Assembly (NCBI RefSeq): GCF_020536995.1
Contig: NC_068357.1
Location: forward strand, 124,869,271-124,933,270
Direction: 5' to 3'
DNA: 64,000 nucleotides
Source: Dreissena polymorpha
Taxonomy: Eukaryota; Mollusca; Bivalvia; Myida; Dreissenidae
The translations under genes and the position numbers were made by a program. This document shows positions 44,188 through 55,866 of the stretch, piece by piece. Position 1 is the first letter of the stretch; every line of letters begins with the position of its first letter. The notes beneath the pieces were generated by a model. It was not told where the DNA came from and ran no database searches. It saw nothing but the letters and a program-made list of their open reading frames with translations.

Positions 44188-46097
44188 TTAAAGGGACTGT
44201 CAACCAGATTGACGAAACACAGAAAAGTTCTAAAATACCGTATTTTTTACAATTATTAGTTGATATTGATTAAGTTATATTACATTACTTGACAAAAGTT
44301 GTTAAGTTTTCATATTTTCAGTATATTCGGTAATCAAATTTTGCAAGGTATGTCTACCAGGTTACTGCCAGTTAACTAAATATAAAGCAAGTAGATTTAT
44401 CTTCATCGTCAAGTGGTAAACCCAGGAATGCAAAGTGTGCATGCGTAGTGAATTGTTGGCGTCGCACTGATGTGCGGCGAATGGTATGTAATACGTTTTT
44501 TTCGCTTATGGGAGGAGAAGTTATTTTACGGATCAATGTATATATTTTTGTTGTCAGAATATCTTGCATAGTGGTGATTTTTTTGTGTATATTAGTGTAA
44601 ATAAGTACTGCATTTGTGCCTATTACATTAACTACAACATTTATTGCCAATAATTCAAAGCTAATTCTTTTAATAAATAACTGATCACAGGGACTGGGCA
44701 ATACTAAAAGATCACAGGGAACTACGAGAACCGGTGAAACTTTCTGGTTTTGTATAAAAACAAAACTTCTTTGTTCCACTATCCTAGCAACCACCTAGTT
44801 ACTCGCTATAGAGCGCGAAGCGCGACACGTATTATTAATTGTAATAATGAGTCTTGATAAAGGAAGCAGCCGCTTACCAATGAGGAGCACCATCACAGCA
44901 CCCCAGTCTTATTACTATCAAGTCCTCCTACAGGGTGTTTTTTTAGAACCAAATATAGAAAGCCGCAGGCCTGACCCGTATCTTGCCAGTGGTATGGACC
45001 CTTTGGTATGGAACTTTAACCCCGCTCACTTTCCAGCGTTTAAACTTCCGGGTTTACATTTAAACCGACTTTTAATAGCTTATTAATATCTTAGTTAGAA
45101 GGTGATTTTTCAAGCGGCTCCGTAGTGTAGTGGTTACACGCTCGCTTCACATGTGAGAGGCCCAAGGTTCGAGCCCAAGTAGAATCATATTATTTTATTT
45201 GTGTTCTATGTTAACTTTTTGTTTTGATGTAGACATTTTAGTTTAAATAAATATGCTGTTTTATTGTAACCATTTTTTGCTTTTATTATGCCCATGAAAT
45301 ATATGTGTGAGAGGGTGGGGGGTTCGTAAACACATTCAAACTTTTACAGTGTTTTCATATCAATGAGTACTCAACCCCCATCGTAAATGAGCAACGTAAG
45401 AATAAGTTCAGAATCATCTCCCCTTGAAGTTGAGAAAAATATGAAATTACGCTTACAAGATGAAGCAGATTTTTTAAAACCTACACTGTTCTGTTCCATT
45501 AATGAAAACTGCACACGGATGCCAGTAAAAAAAGGAAACCAATGTAAATAAAATGAACTTTGAAATATTTGGGGGTTACAACACAAAATCATAGATAATG
45601 GTTATTTGGGGGTTATAACACAACATCATAGATAATGGTTATTTGGGGGTTATAACACAAAATCATAGATAATGGTTATATCAGTATCTTTTTATATTTT
45701 GTTTAAAATAGTCGGCCAATATATAAATATTTACAGTAGAAAAAAAAATTCGTTCCATGTAACTTCATTGAGTGCCTTTTACACTGAAATTCCCGACGCC
45801 CTTTGATGCTTGCATCAATACTTATCTTGTATATATGTTATATATAAAATATATAAATGATCAATCTACTTGCGTTATTTAAAGTGTGAATATCGTTATG
45901 TCACGTATTTTCGCGATGTACTTTCGATTTCACATCGCGAAATTTTATTACCGAATATACTGAGAATATGAAAATTTCTCAAGTAATGTAAAAAATATAC
46001 CAGTCGTGATATTTTAATCAATATAAACTAATAATTGTAAACAATACGGTATTTTAGACCTTTTTTTCTACAATCTTTATGACGGTCCTTTAAAGGT
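44188..46097. mobile_element. Long palindromic element carrying a second element at its centre
   Basis: The outer parts match the element at 29385-29925: AAAGGGACTGTCAACCAGAT at 44191 and an eroded GGTCCTTTAAAGG at 46085, with mirrored AAAATACCGTATTTTTTACA and ACAATACGGTATTTTAGACC further in. The 1.37-kb element (44459-45832) sits at the apex of the palindrome. The two ends are more diverged from each other than in the 29385 copy. Confidence 0.7.
44459..45832 (+). mobile_element. 1.37-kb non-autonomous element with tRNA-Val-like module, copy 2 (inverted)
   Basis: Reverse-complement counterpart of 35885-37262 with the same order: end motif GGCGTCGCACTGATGTGCGG (44460), tRNA-Val-like module at 45113-45184 (GTAGTGTAGTGGTTACACGC), three 37-bp repeats near 45570-45680, and the end TGCATCAATACTTATCTTGT (45811). 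The copies are 7.2 kb apart in opposite orientation around the GPCR. They could pair as a long inverted repeat. Confidence 0.65.
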
Positions 46098-46199
46098 TTT
46101 CAAATGTAAAATCGCATCACATTATTTAACCTAGTCGTCCATGTATATAAAAAGCGATAACTACGACATACCATTCCTAAATACTTATTTATATTGACC

Positions 46200-46807
46200 A
46201 ATTTTCATGGAAGTTTACGCTCTAGAAGTCACGTGTATAGTACATGTACAATCTTCATGAAATTTGGTTATTTGTGTTGTTATGATACCTCACACGAGTT
46301 GAAAATGGTAACAGTTCGCTGAATTATATTGTCGCAAGTGAGCTGGGCATAATATGGCTATAGTGAAGTCCTTGTCAAAGCTCTAGAAGTCACACTTTTT
46401 GGTCCAATATTCATAAAACTTGTAGAGAACATTTTTAAAATAATATTTCGGCTGATTTCGAAAATCTTAACGCTCCGTCAAAAACATGGCCACCAGGGGG
46501 CGGAGCAATTTTCCTTCTATTGCTATAATGTGACCTTTTGAACACTCATGGAGACACATTTGTTATCACATCTTTAAAAAAAATTGTCAGAGAATTTGTT
46601 CTAATGACATCTCAGCTGAGTATGAAAATGGTAACGGTTGAAAAAAACATGGCCCAAGGGCTGCGCAGTTTTCCTTATATGGCAATTACCTTGTTTACTC
46701 TCTAGAAGTCACACTTATAGTTCAATCATCATGAAACATGGTCAAAACATTTAATGTAATGAAATCTCGGCTTAGTTAAAAAATGGTTCCTGTAAGAAAA
46801 AAAAGAA
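46200..46807. repeat. Diverged relative of the 165-bp-unit repeat
   Basis: Degenerate versions of the units at 14503-15977: CTCTAGAAGTCACACTT (46381 and 46698), ACATGGCCACCAGGGGGCGG (46484), TTTTCCTTATATGGCAAT. About three units remain. Confidence 0.6.
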
Positions 46808-47375
46808 ACTCATTTTACTAACAACATGCGACGCACATGATAATAACTTTTGACCCTGGGGTCAAATCAAAATTCCAAATAGTTTATCGTCGCACATATG
46901 CTCATAGCTACCATGTGTGTAAGTTTCAAGGTTCTATTGCTAATAGTGTAGAAGGAGATAGTGGAGAACCACGCCCACCCAAAACTTTAAAATGGGTAAA
47001 AAAACTCATGAAACTAACAACATGCGACGCACATGATAATAACTTTTGACCCAGGGGTCAGATCAAAATTCCAAATAGTGCACCGTCGCACATATGCTCA
47101 TAGCTTCCATGTGTGTAAGTTTCAAGGTTCTAGTGCTAATAGTGTAGGAGGAGATACTGGAGAACCACGCCCACGCAAAACTTTAAAATGGGTAAAAAAC
47201 CTCATTTTACTAACAACGTGCGACGCACATGATAATAACTTTTGACCAAGGGGTCAATTCAAAATTCCAAATAGTGCACTGTCGCACATATGCTCATAGC
47301 TACCATGTGCGTAAGTTTCAAGGTTCTAGTGCTAATAGTGTAGGAGGAGAAAGTGGAGAACCATAACCCACCCGC
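46808..47375. repeat. 196-bp tandem repeat, 2.9 units
   Basis: ATGATAATAACTTTTGACCC recurs at 46837, 47033 and 47229, exactly 196 bp apart. The unit continues CGTCGCACATATGCTCATAG and GTTTCAAGGTTCTAGTGCTA to GGAGAACCACGCCCAC. Open frames across it are incidental. Confidence 0.85.
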
Positions 47376-47871
47376 AATTTTGTTTTAACATTACTTCTTC
47401 AGTTATTCACCAATTGACTTCAAATTAATACTGAATATCTCTTATGACAACACGGTCTCGACCATCCATGTCCACATTACCCACCCCGGGGCCCCACCAA
47501 CATAGGTCTTGCCCACCCAAAATTGCCTTTTAATTTAACATCTATGCGGCGGGGAGATACGCGTCGGCCTCTTCCGCGCCACTTCTAGTTGTTATTGAAT
47601 CAGTATGTTTTACACATTTTCTTTTCTTTTTGAAAAAAAAACAAAAACAAAAATACAGCCACGATCATATCATTCGGCCAGGGCCTATATCGTGCCAAAG
47701 ACCTCGTCCTCCCTCCGACAATGTATTGGTATTGGCATAGAAAATAAAGAAGTCAGGTTGTCATCACGTCATATCATAAATAGGAGTGGACGAAATGCAT
47801 ACTTATTAAGCCAAAGTATATTTTTCATGTTCTATTACTTCTGTAGATACCCTATATTACAGAACCGAGTA
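47376..47871. other. 3' flank of the FDPNA-repeat gene
   Basis: Repeat-derived sequence to about 47600, then AT-rich DNA that is probably the 3' UTR of the minus-strand gene. I saw no canonical AATAAA on the minus strand; an AATAAG variant lies near 47802. Confidence 0.35.
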
Positions 47872-50526
47872 TTACAAATGATGATTGTAAAGGAAGTCTC
47901 GCCTCTTGCGCCCCATGAAGTTTGCGGGATTGAAGAAGTTGGTGCTGATAAGCTGCTTGTTAATGGCATTGGGATCGAAGCTTCCCATGTTGCCGCCGCC
48001 ACCGCTGCTGCTACTTCCACCGCCACCTCCACCCATCATGGCTGCGGGGTTGGTCATCTGTGCGGGAGGCTGGCTACCACTGCCGCCGCTAGAGCTGCTG
48101 GATGATGAACTGCTGGAGCTTCCCCCGCTGCTGGAAGGGGACATGCTCTGACCAGAACCTGAAGATGATCCGGAAGATGATCCTGACGATGAACTTCCTC
48201 CGCCACTTCCGGATGTCATGCCCTGTTGAGAAGCACTGGCGCTCGAGCCAGCACCACTTAAAAATTTACTTGGGTCTCCTTTGTTTTGATCTATGGAGTT
48301 GACAGCATTTGGATCGAAACTTCCTCCACTTCCACCTCCACCAGAGCTCGATCCACTTCCGCTGCCGCTACTGCTACTTCCGCCACCTCCGGAACTAGAT
48401 GGGGACATACTCTGACTGGAACCAGAAGATGATCCGGACGATGAACCTCCACCGCCACTTCCGGATGTCATTCCCGTCTGAGATGCACTGGCGCTAGACC
48501 CTGCCCCGCTTAGAAACTGACTTGGGTCACCTTTGTTTTGACTTGGTGAATTGATTGCATTCGGATCAAAACTGCCACCGCCACTGCCGGCGTTGAACTG
48601 CATGGAACCGCCAGTGGAACCTGACGACGATGAAGCACTCGAACCGGATGACGTCCCGCTCGAACTAGACGAGGAGCTTCCGCTCCCGGAACTCATGGAA
48701 GAAGGCATGGAGCCACCGGAAGAGCTGCCTCCGCTACTGCTGGATCCCGACTGACTACTAGCGCTTGGCGGCGGACTCTGTGTTATTTGAGGATTTGCGG
48801 CGTTTGGGTCGAACGATCCGGAACTTGAACCTGCAGCGTTAGTAAACATGGGGAATACTCTTCAGATATTAAAATAATAAATAAAACTATTTTTCCCTAA
48901 TGTTTTGTGTGATTGTATATCGCAAAAAAAGGAGATCAAAATCACATAAGTATGACGTACTAGTCGATGCAGTTTGTTTTTATTGAAACTTATTTATTTT
49001 AGCTCGATTGTATTAAAATTCCTTACTACTTGTTTGAAACACTCTTTAGTCCGTTTCCTGGGCCTAGAACCAGTACTTGGTATCTTTGAGGGAGATCTTA
49101 AGAACGCTCCCACAGTGGAGATCGAACCCATGACCTCCCGGTCGTTAGGCGGTCCCGGTCAATGCAGTTAATGTATTATATAAATTTTATCAACAGTAAT
49201 ACCTGAACTCGACTGGGACGCGCTGTTAACGGCGCTAGGGTTGAAACTCGGTACACTGGAACCAGAACTAGAGCTGGTCCCGGGCGGCGAGCCTCCGGTG
49301 CCGCCAGACTGGGAGGCTGCGCTGTTCGCCGCATTGGGGTCGAACGAGGAGCTTGAAGAGGAGCCGCTCCCTGGAGGCGCCGCACCGCCGCCACCACTGG
49401 CCATATACTGCTGAGCCGCCTGTGATTGCTGCGAATAGAGGGCGTTCGGGTCGAACGTCTGCCGACGGATCCGGAAGCCTGAGGGCAGATTACGGCAAAT
49501 TACACGGGCTTACTAAGTCACGGACAAGTGATCAGGGATATTAATAACCAATCCAGCAACTTATTGTTAGACTCGTGTTCATTTTTGCAATCCGTCTTAT
49601 TCAACGGTTTTGGACATATTAACATTAAGTTAAAATGTTAGACGAAGAAAACAAGTTTATCACTTAACGTCTGTATTGGCAGCTTTCTAGGTACTGGGTA
49701 AATAGAAGTGCGTAAAGTGTCGCCCCAGATTAGCTTGTGCAGAAATTATCTTGGTAGCGAAAATCCCGCTTAGCCGGAAAGTATCGACCCTAAATAGCAC
49801 AGGCTAATATGGGAAGACTTTTTACGCATGCGCATTAAGCCAACTATTCCCAGAACGTGGCACGAAGTACATGCACTATTTTTGCTACAATTGAACTATG
49901 TGGATTGAATGTCGCATTCAAGTATCAGAGAAACGTACTGATCATGAACGTTTATAAAAAACACAACAATTCAGTCGCAACTTAAACGTGTCGTAACATC
50001 TATTATAAGACAGGAACCTGGTGCATAGGAACCACGTTTAAGAACCATAAGAGATTTTTTATTTGCAATTGTACGGGTGACCAAGTTCTTCAAAACAAAA
50101 GTGTGCTTGTCATTTGAATTCCGCTGAGCAATAAAACAACAACAACCCATGCTGGCTTCTTTCACAGAATAGAAGAGATTTATGAAACTTCTTTTGTTAT
50201 TATCTCTCAAATCAAATAATGATGTCGGAAAAACGAACATGTGTACATGTATATTGATGTCAATATAATTATGTAACGCGCAACCGAAACATCATTTACT
50301 TAATGCAATGTTATATTAATTTTGAATTAGCACATGTGTCATAGCACGCTGTTTGTTAAACACATCGTCTAATACGAATGTATGCATTGTTGATTTGGTT
50401 ATTGTGATTCTAAATTTCAATAATACAAGTTTTCAACAAATCGATAATGATTAAAATGTACTTACCATCACTTAATGTCGCCGCTACAAAAGGAACGAGA
50501 ATTAACACAAGGTTTGAAAGCGCCAT
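47872..50526 (-). CDS. Secreted Ser/Gly-rich FDPNA-repeat protein (matrix, mucus or byssal candidate); 3 exons
   Basis: Minus-strand exons by eye: 50526-50466, 49478-49203, 48830-47872, phases 1 and 1, 431 codons. Residues 1-19 (MALSNLVLILVPFVAATLS) are a signal peptide; the RIRR at 23-26 is a furin-type site, so the mature chain may begin at Q27. The rest is long Ser and Gly tracts punctuated by about seven copies of (S/T)F(D/N)PNA(A/I/V)N. Two long repeats read QNKGDPS(Q/K)FLSGAGSSAS. No Cys was seen in the mature chain. The tail has G419 followed by RKRR (420-423), then DFLYNHHL: a tetrabasic cleavage site after Gly. Low complexity suggests disorder and an extracellular structural role. 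I cannot match it to a named byssal or shell protein. A TATA-like CTCTATATCTAG lies on the minus strand near 50573-50584. Confidence 0.82.
49035..49165 (-). repeat. tRNA-derived SINE in intron 2 of the FDPNA gene
   Basis: Reversed, it reads CCGGGAGGTCATGGGTTCGA (B box), TCTCCACTGTGGGAGCGTTC, then CCAAGTACTGGTTCTAGGCC and AGGAAACGGACTAAAGAGTG. I recognise this body from SINEs widespread in molluscs (possibly the RUDI/V-SINE type, from memory). The 5' A-box end is truncated. Confidence 0.65.
49692..49866. repeat. Palindromic element, degenerate (intron 1 of the FDPNA gene)
   Basis: GTAAAGTGTCGCCCCAGATT near 49714, CACAGGCTAATATGGGAAGA near 49798, ACTATTCCCAGAACGTGGC at the right. The centre is largely lost. 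Confidence 0.7.
49867..50465. other. Rest of intron 1 of the FDPNA gene
   Basis: AT-rich. A minus-strand open frame at 49971-50240 has no recognisable motif and lies inside the intron. Confidence 0.45.
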
Positions 50527-51541
50527 ATTGTATGAAACTAGAGGATTTTTTTTGCGACGACCCGATGTCGTCTAGATATAGAGGCTATCTGCGAACAAGA
50601 TAAGCGCTGACCTCGCACACGTGGGCGAGAAAAGTGCCCTCGCATCACCTGTCGGCGTGACAAGGTGCACTGGTACGATAAACCGTTATTTAAGACTAGT
50701 TTGTTATTATGTGTAAATGCTGGTAAAATTATTCTGTTAGGAATGTTAATGTTCTTTCATAACATGCATTGCGACTGACTTATAAAATGGCAAGTTCCAT
50801 ATAATTATAGATACAGCTGTTATAATATTAAATGTGTTGTATGTATACTAATTAAGCAATTTCTGAGAGACTTTACTAGTTTATATGGATAAAGGGGCAT
50901 ATAGACGGTATTTCCCTTATACAGTTTTAGGTATTTTGAAAAAAAAAACTGAATCAAACGTTGACTCTTTTAATACACAGTTCCATTAGAATAAACTCTC
51001 ACACAATGCAATAGGTAATGGTTAACTATGAAAATAGATTGAATATAATCAATAAATGTGGTCACTTCTTTTCATGAGAATAAATTTTACGATAAAACAT
51101 ATATTCGAAACTCGTTCCCGAACAAATAAATAACCCTATTTATCTTTGGTTTTATTCATTTTAGAAAGATGGTGAATACAAAATTGAAATACGAACACTT
51201 TTATTTAAATACAAGACCCGACCGACCAAAAAGGAAATGAACCGATACTGCGGGTAAGTTTCGGTACCAGTTGCATACAATATAAAGAACTTTTATGAGC
51301 CTCGTCTTGCGAAAAACACAACTCATATTCATTATTTTATAACTCGTATTATCAAACGCTCGTGACGACTAATGTCCTCTATCAAACCGTTAGAATTTAA
51401 ACGCGATATGCCTTCCTGCACCTGCTTGTCCGGATTGCCCACGGGCCGATATCTGCGTCGGAGATACTCAGTTACATTAACATCGTTGGAAATCGTTATT
51501 ATTATGGTAAATGTACTATGTTGAATGGTGTACCTACTAAA
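50527..51541. promoter_or_regulatory. Head-to-head intergenic region between two secreted-protein genes
   Basis: About 1 kb separates the divergent start codons. On the FDPNA side, a TATA-like CTCTATATCTAG lies near 50573-50584 and a CACGTG E-box near 50619. On the Pro-rich side no clear TATA box was seen. A shared bidirectional control region is an inference. Confidence 0.4.
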
Positions 51542-53185
51542 ATGTATATGTTTCTTATGGTGTCTGTTGTCTTGGTTTTGGATGCAGGTGAGAACATGTG
51601 TTTTCTCTTGTCAATATTTGTGTCGCGTTCTGAGAAAATTGGTCATAATGCCTGTACGTAAAGTGTCGTCCCAGATTAGCATGTGCATTCCGCACAGGCT
51701 AATCAGGGACGGCGCTTTCCGTCTTAACAAGATTTTCGGTAAGAAGGGGCATCCTTTAAACCAAAAATACCATAAAGCGGGAAATGTCGTCCCTGATTAG
51801 CCTTTGCGGACTGCACATGCTAATCTGGGGCGACACTTTACGCACATGCATTAAGCCCAGTTTGCTCAGAACGCGGCTCATTTGATGACGTCTGAATTTG
51901 ACGTTATTCAATTACTACGTGTTTACGTTTGATATTTCAGTTACTAGTCAATAACCATTTACAATAATGAATTTAGTATTATGCGATGTTATGCATTTCG
52001 CTCTCCATAACTTAGTAACATATTTAACAAATAACAGTTTTCAAAGTGTTAGAGCACGTACAAATGACAATTTTAATCATCTATTGCAGTAAGCATTTAA
52101 ACATCATACAATTATACCAATACAATACATGATTATTTAATGATGTTAAATTACACATCATTTTTTACCAAGGTGTAACAAACATCAATCAAACGATTCT
52201 ATTTATTCCAGTAAAAGCGTCATATGATTCCGGACGAGGTTTTAATCCGTTAGTTCGACCATTTTCGAACAATGTCGGTGACCACGGGTACGAGATGCAC
52301 CGTGTTCCCGGTAATCCCCAACCGATAAACGCCAATTTTCCGGATTTTCAAGGAATGGAGCAACACGAGCTTCCGCGCCCCTTGCCGCTTGACGGCGAGC
52401 CTCTACCGGAAGGCGCCCATTCCTTTCCACCGGTGGAAGAGGAACACCATTTCCTGACCAGACCCGTGAACGTTATGGTTACTAACCAAGGACCACACTA
52501 TCTTCCTCGTCCAGTGTCCATCCAACCCTCTCCGTTCCACCATCCTGGAACACTCAACTCACCATTTTCCCCTCGCCCTTCGCCACCGAATATTAATTTC
52601 CAGAGCTCTTCCGGTTCGAATATCTTCGCCCAGAACGTCATCATCAATACGCGCGTCTTCCAGGTGCCACAGGAAATGAGGCACCTATCTTTGGGATTGA
52701 TGGGGCCACCATCGCCTTACCAATTCACGGAGTCAGGACAACCGTTTATCAACCAAGATAACGAGTTTAGTCAACCATCGCCGTTTAACAAACCCATGGA
52801 GTTGAAACCACCAATGACGACGTATTATAATGTTGACATACCAATCCCGTTTTACAACGATGAGCAGAAATTAACGCCGTTCGTCAACGTTGCTCAAGAG
52901 GTAAGTCAACCGCCCACTTATAATAAGGTAGATCACGAACTTCACCCGATGTTCTACCAACTGTTCACTTCCGTCGCAAACATGAAAGAATCCGTCGATC
53001 GCCACTACGCGCAGAAAATGATACCGAATCCTTACGGGACGGTTTCTAAGAATCTACCGCCACTCACGAAGGAGACCGAAACGTTGGCGGTAACGAATGA
53101 AGGAGTCTTGCAGGGTGTGGGTGACAATTGGGCATCTGCTTCCGTTGAGAGTGATCGGGAGCCTTTCCACCCCTTGTTGGCATAG
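51542..53185 (+). CDS. Secreted Pro-rich, low-complexity protein; 2 exons
   Basis: Exons 51542-51587 and 52212-53185 join in phase 1 for 339 codons. I chose the ATG at 51542 because it reads MYMFLMVSVVLVLDA and, after the splice, VKASYDSGRGFNP: a good signal peptide with cleavage near A18, in frame with the large exon. The other frame (ATG at 51525) does not splice in phase. The mature part is rich in Pro, Phe, Asn and Gln with loose motifs such as LPRPLPLD, HFLTRPVNV, YLPRPVSIQPSPF, SPFNKP and FYNDEQKLTPFVNV. No Cys was seen after the signal peptide and there is no recognised domain. The last third (about 260-339) is less biased. AATAAA at 53211 gives a short 3' UTR. Divergent neighbour of the FDPNA gene; a structural extracellular role is an inference. 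Confidence 0.8.
51622..51883. repeat. Palindromic element (intron 1 of the Pro-rich gene)
   Basis: GTCGCGTTCTGAGAAAATTG at the left, TTCCGCACAGGCTAATCAGG, linker GGGCATCCTTTAAACCAAAA, end GTTTGCTCAGAACGCGGCTC. Begins about 35 bp after the exon-1 donor at 51588. Its left half gives an open frame that continues exon 1 by chance. Confidence 0.87.
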
Positions 53186-53351
53186 CAAGGAGATCGATCT
53201 GGTATACACAAATAAACTCACTTTACTTCTCAGACGATAACACGAATATTTGTTTCAGTTTAGATCTGTATGATTAAAATACGATGGATGGGAAGGCAGA
53301 CTTGATTTGTTGTTATTTCATTTGAAACGGTTTTACAAAAATTCTAAATGG

Positions 53352-53650
53352 GCATCGCTCTGGGAAAAGCGGGCTAAATGCATCTTTGTAGTGTCGTCCC
53401 AGATTAGCGGGCTAAATGCATCTTTGTAGTGTCGTCCCAGATTAGCGTGTGCAGTCCGCCCGGGTAAACAGGATGTCATTTTCCGCTTATATGTTTTGTT
53501 TTGTTTAAATGAAGTCTATTTTTTTATCGAAAATGCAAAAAACGGATACAAATCGTCGTCCCTGATTAGTTTGTGTGGACTGAACAGACTATTCTGGGAC
53601 GATACTTTACGCACATGCATTAAGCCCCGTTTTCCAAGACCGCTACTCAA
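53352..53650. repeat. Palindromic element with internal duplication
   Basis: GCATCGCTCTGGGAAAAGCG at the left. GGGCTAAATGCATCTTTGTA occurs twice (53370 and 53409), a 39-bp tandem duplication of the left arm. Right end CCCCGTTTTCCAAGACCGC. This resembles the first step toward the arm-derived satellite at 9829. Confidence 0.82.
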
Positions 53651-54652
53651 ATGTAAAGATTAAAATTATAAACGGGTTCAAACACCATTTTTGTTATATT
53701 AAATCTATGAAAAGTTGAAAACAGTTCATAAAACGAACGCACAATGTGCATTTATTGCAATTATAACTTGATGCTGTGGTTATAATTTTACCGATAAGTA
53801 TTTTTTGCTTAGAAACACCGGTAGTCATGTAGAAAATAATCACTTTTTGATTTCATAATGGAACAATTCGTTATGTTTGATGGATAATTTGAAAATCTGG
53901 CACAGCATTTTTAGTGACGAATATAATGGGAGGCAACTGCTTATGCAAAAGTTAAAGTGGATTTGTTTCCTTTTAACAGAATTGTTTTAAATTTTGTTTT
54001 AGAGATAGAAGTTAAACTGTGTTTGTTATCTTAGACAAACATACAACATGTATTCAATCATTGGAACATTCACCACATGAACGAAGGCTTTGATATATTA
54101 TGAAATACAAACATTTAATGACGGTTATGATCAAGTTTGATTCAATTGACGTCTTTGGCGTTATATTCCATGCCTTAGACAACACATGGTCTTGCAAGCT
54201 GCTGTCACTTTGTAATACGGGAACAATGAGAAAAATTGTCTTGCCATCCGCTAGGTTTTTATTTAAGGTTAGTGATCAATTACCTGTTCAATACAGGGCA
54301 AAAAGACAAGACAAGATTAAACATAACAATGGTGAAACATGGGATAACCACGTTGGAAATTTCGATGCACATAATTATGGGGGTTAAACCGGCTGATATG
54401 AATGCTGAACCTTAGCAACGCATTAACCTCAAAATACACACACGTATAAACACATAGTGCAATTTAAAGTAAACCAATAAAATATAAAATTATATACCAT
54501 TTAATAACAAAAAATGTTGAATAGGTAAATATTTGCCTGAGCAACACAACTTTTTGAGGCACTATGTAAGAAGTCAATACGGTTTATATTAAGCCTTTCT
54601 TGTACACACCGTTTATGAACCTACCACAGCGAGATACGAACACTGGTCATCT
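53651..54652. other. Intergenic, no recognisable feature
   Basis: AT-rich DNA. The open frame at 54100-54387 has no recognised domain or splice context. I do not call it a gene. Confidence 0.45.
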
Positions 54653-55107
54653 TAAAGGGGCCGTCCAACAGATTTTGGCATGTATTAAAGCATGTCATTT
54701 TATGCTTTATATTGATAAAGTTAAACATTTCAACAGGGCTCGAACCACTGACCCCTGGAGTCCTGCAGTACAAAGTCTCCCGCCTAGACCACTCGACCAT
54801 CCATGCTCATGCTTAGAACGGATGTTTTTTTTACCTATAAAAGCAATCCTCGTAGTTTCCCCAAAATATAACTAATACAACCGAATTTTTTAAATTATTC
54901 AATCGTTTCGCGTCGCACGATGCTTATAATTTTCAGGTTTTCAAATCGTCAAAAGATGCATATAATGGGTACTTAAGAGCATGGTTAATGGTCAGTATTA
55001 CTATTTCCTCTAAAATATCATAACCAAAACGAAAATGTGCGAATCTGAATCAACTTTTTTTTTAATTTTGTCAATTTACCAATTTATCTGTTGGACGGCC
55101 CCTGTAA
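54653..55107. mobile_element. TIR element carrying a tRNA-like module, copy 1
   Basis: Inverted ends AAAGGGGCCGTCCAACAGAT (54655) and ATCTGTTGGACGGCCCCTGT (55085). Inside, the minus strand reads like a tRNA: GTCGAGTGGTCTAGGCGGGA, then a B-box-like GGTTCGAGCCC, near 54735-54810. Another constant block is TTCGCGTCGCACGATGCTTA (54907). About 455 bp. Related copies at 57379 and 61767. Confidence 0.75.
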
Positions 55108-55632
55108 CGCATTTCAGTACGAAGCCGTCTAGCGACATGTGAATTGCCCGACTACATAGCTTGCAGAAGATCAAAATATCGAAATCCGACGTATATTGTT
55201 ATTTACGTTAGACAGGAATAAAGAGTATACTTAAGAAAAAATATTGAACAGTTTCTCATTGATGTTTTGAAAATGTTGAACACTGTTTATAACATATTGA
55301 TTCCGCTTGTGTTTTAGGTTTTATTGATTTTTTTAATGCAATAAACCACACTAATTGGATAGGTCGGCTGAAGGGTTAGGCATATACGTTATCGAAGCAG
55401 ACTATTAACCTTTAACATGTTTGTTATTTCGCTCTCTGGTACCAGTTCAGTGTACTTTTTATATTTTGAATATGTCATAAAAAGTTGATTTTTTTCATTT
55501 CGACAATCGACAATCTGTGAACAAATGCCTTTAATATTCAAATTTATATTCGCCTCATCTTTTTTTGCGATCGACTCTGTTTTATGAGGTCTATTTAAAA
55601 GAAACATTGTGCAGTGTAACATTATGTAACTA
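55108..55632. other. Intergenic, no recognisable feature
   Basis: AT-rich DNA without coding signal. Confidence 0.45.
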
Positions 55633-55633
55633 C

Positions 55634-55866
55634 GACGTTCTGGAAAAACCTGGCTTAATGACCGTGCGTGAAGTGTCATCCCAGATTAGCCTTTGTAGTA
55701 CTATTAAGGGACGACACTTTCCGCTTAAACTGGATTTTGTTTAGAAAAGTCTTCCTCAAAAAAACGAAATGTTCCATGAAAACGTTATGTTTGGGGACTT
55801 CACAGGGTAATCTGGGACAGACTTTACGAACACACATAAAGCCCAGTTTTCTCAGAACAAGGCTCT
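55634..55866. repeat. Palindromic element, diverged
   Basis: CGACGTTCTGGAAAAACCTG at the left, GTGTCATCCCAGATTAGCCT, GCCCAGTTTTCTCAGAACAA at the right. Part of the right hairpin is deleted. Confidence 0.75.

Noticed and set aside
47605-48302. Plus-strand open frames across the FDPNA gene (for example 47605-48105)
   Set aside because: Shadows of Ser/Gly codon repeats on the minus strand. The minus-strand model has a signal peptide and consistent splice phases.
51525-51800. 91-residue single-exon protein starting at 51525
   Set aside because: Runs from the signal exon into a palindromic element in the intron. The spliced model from 51542 is in phase with a large coding exon.
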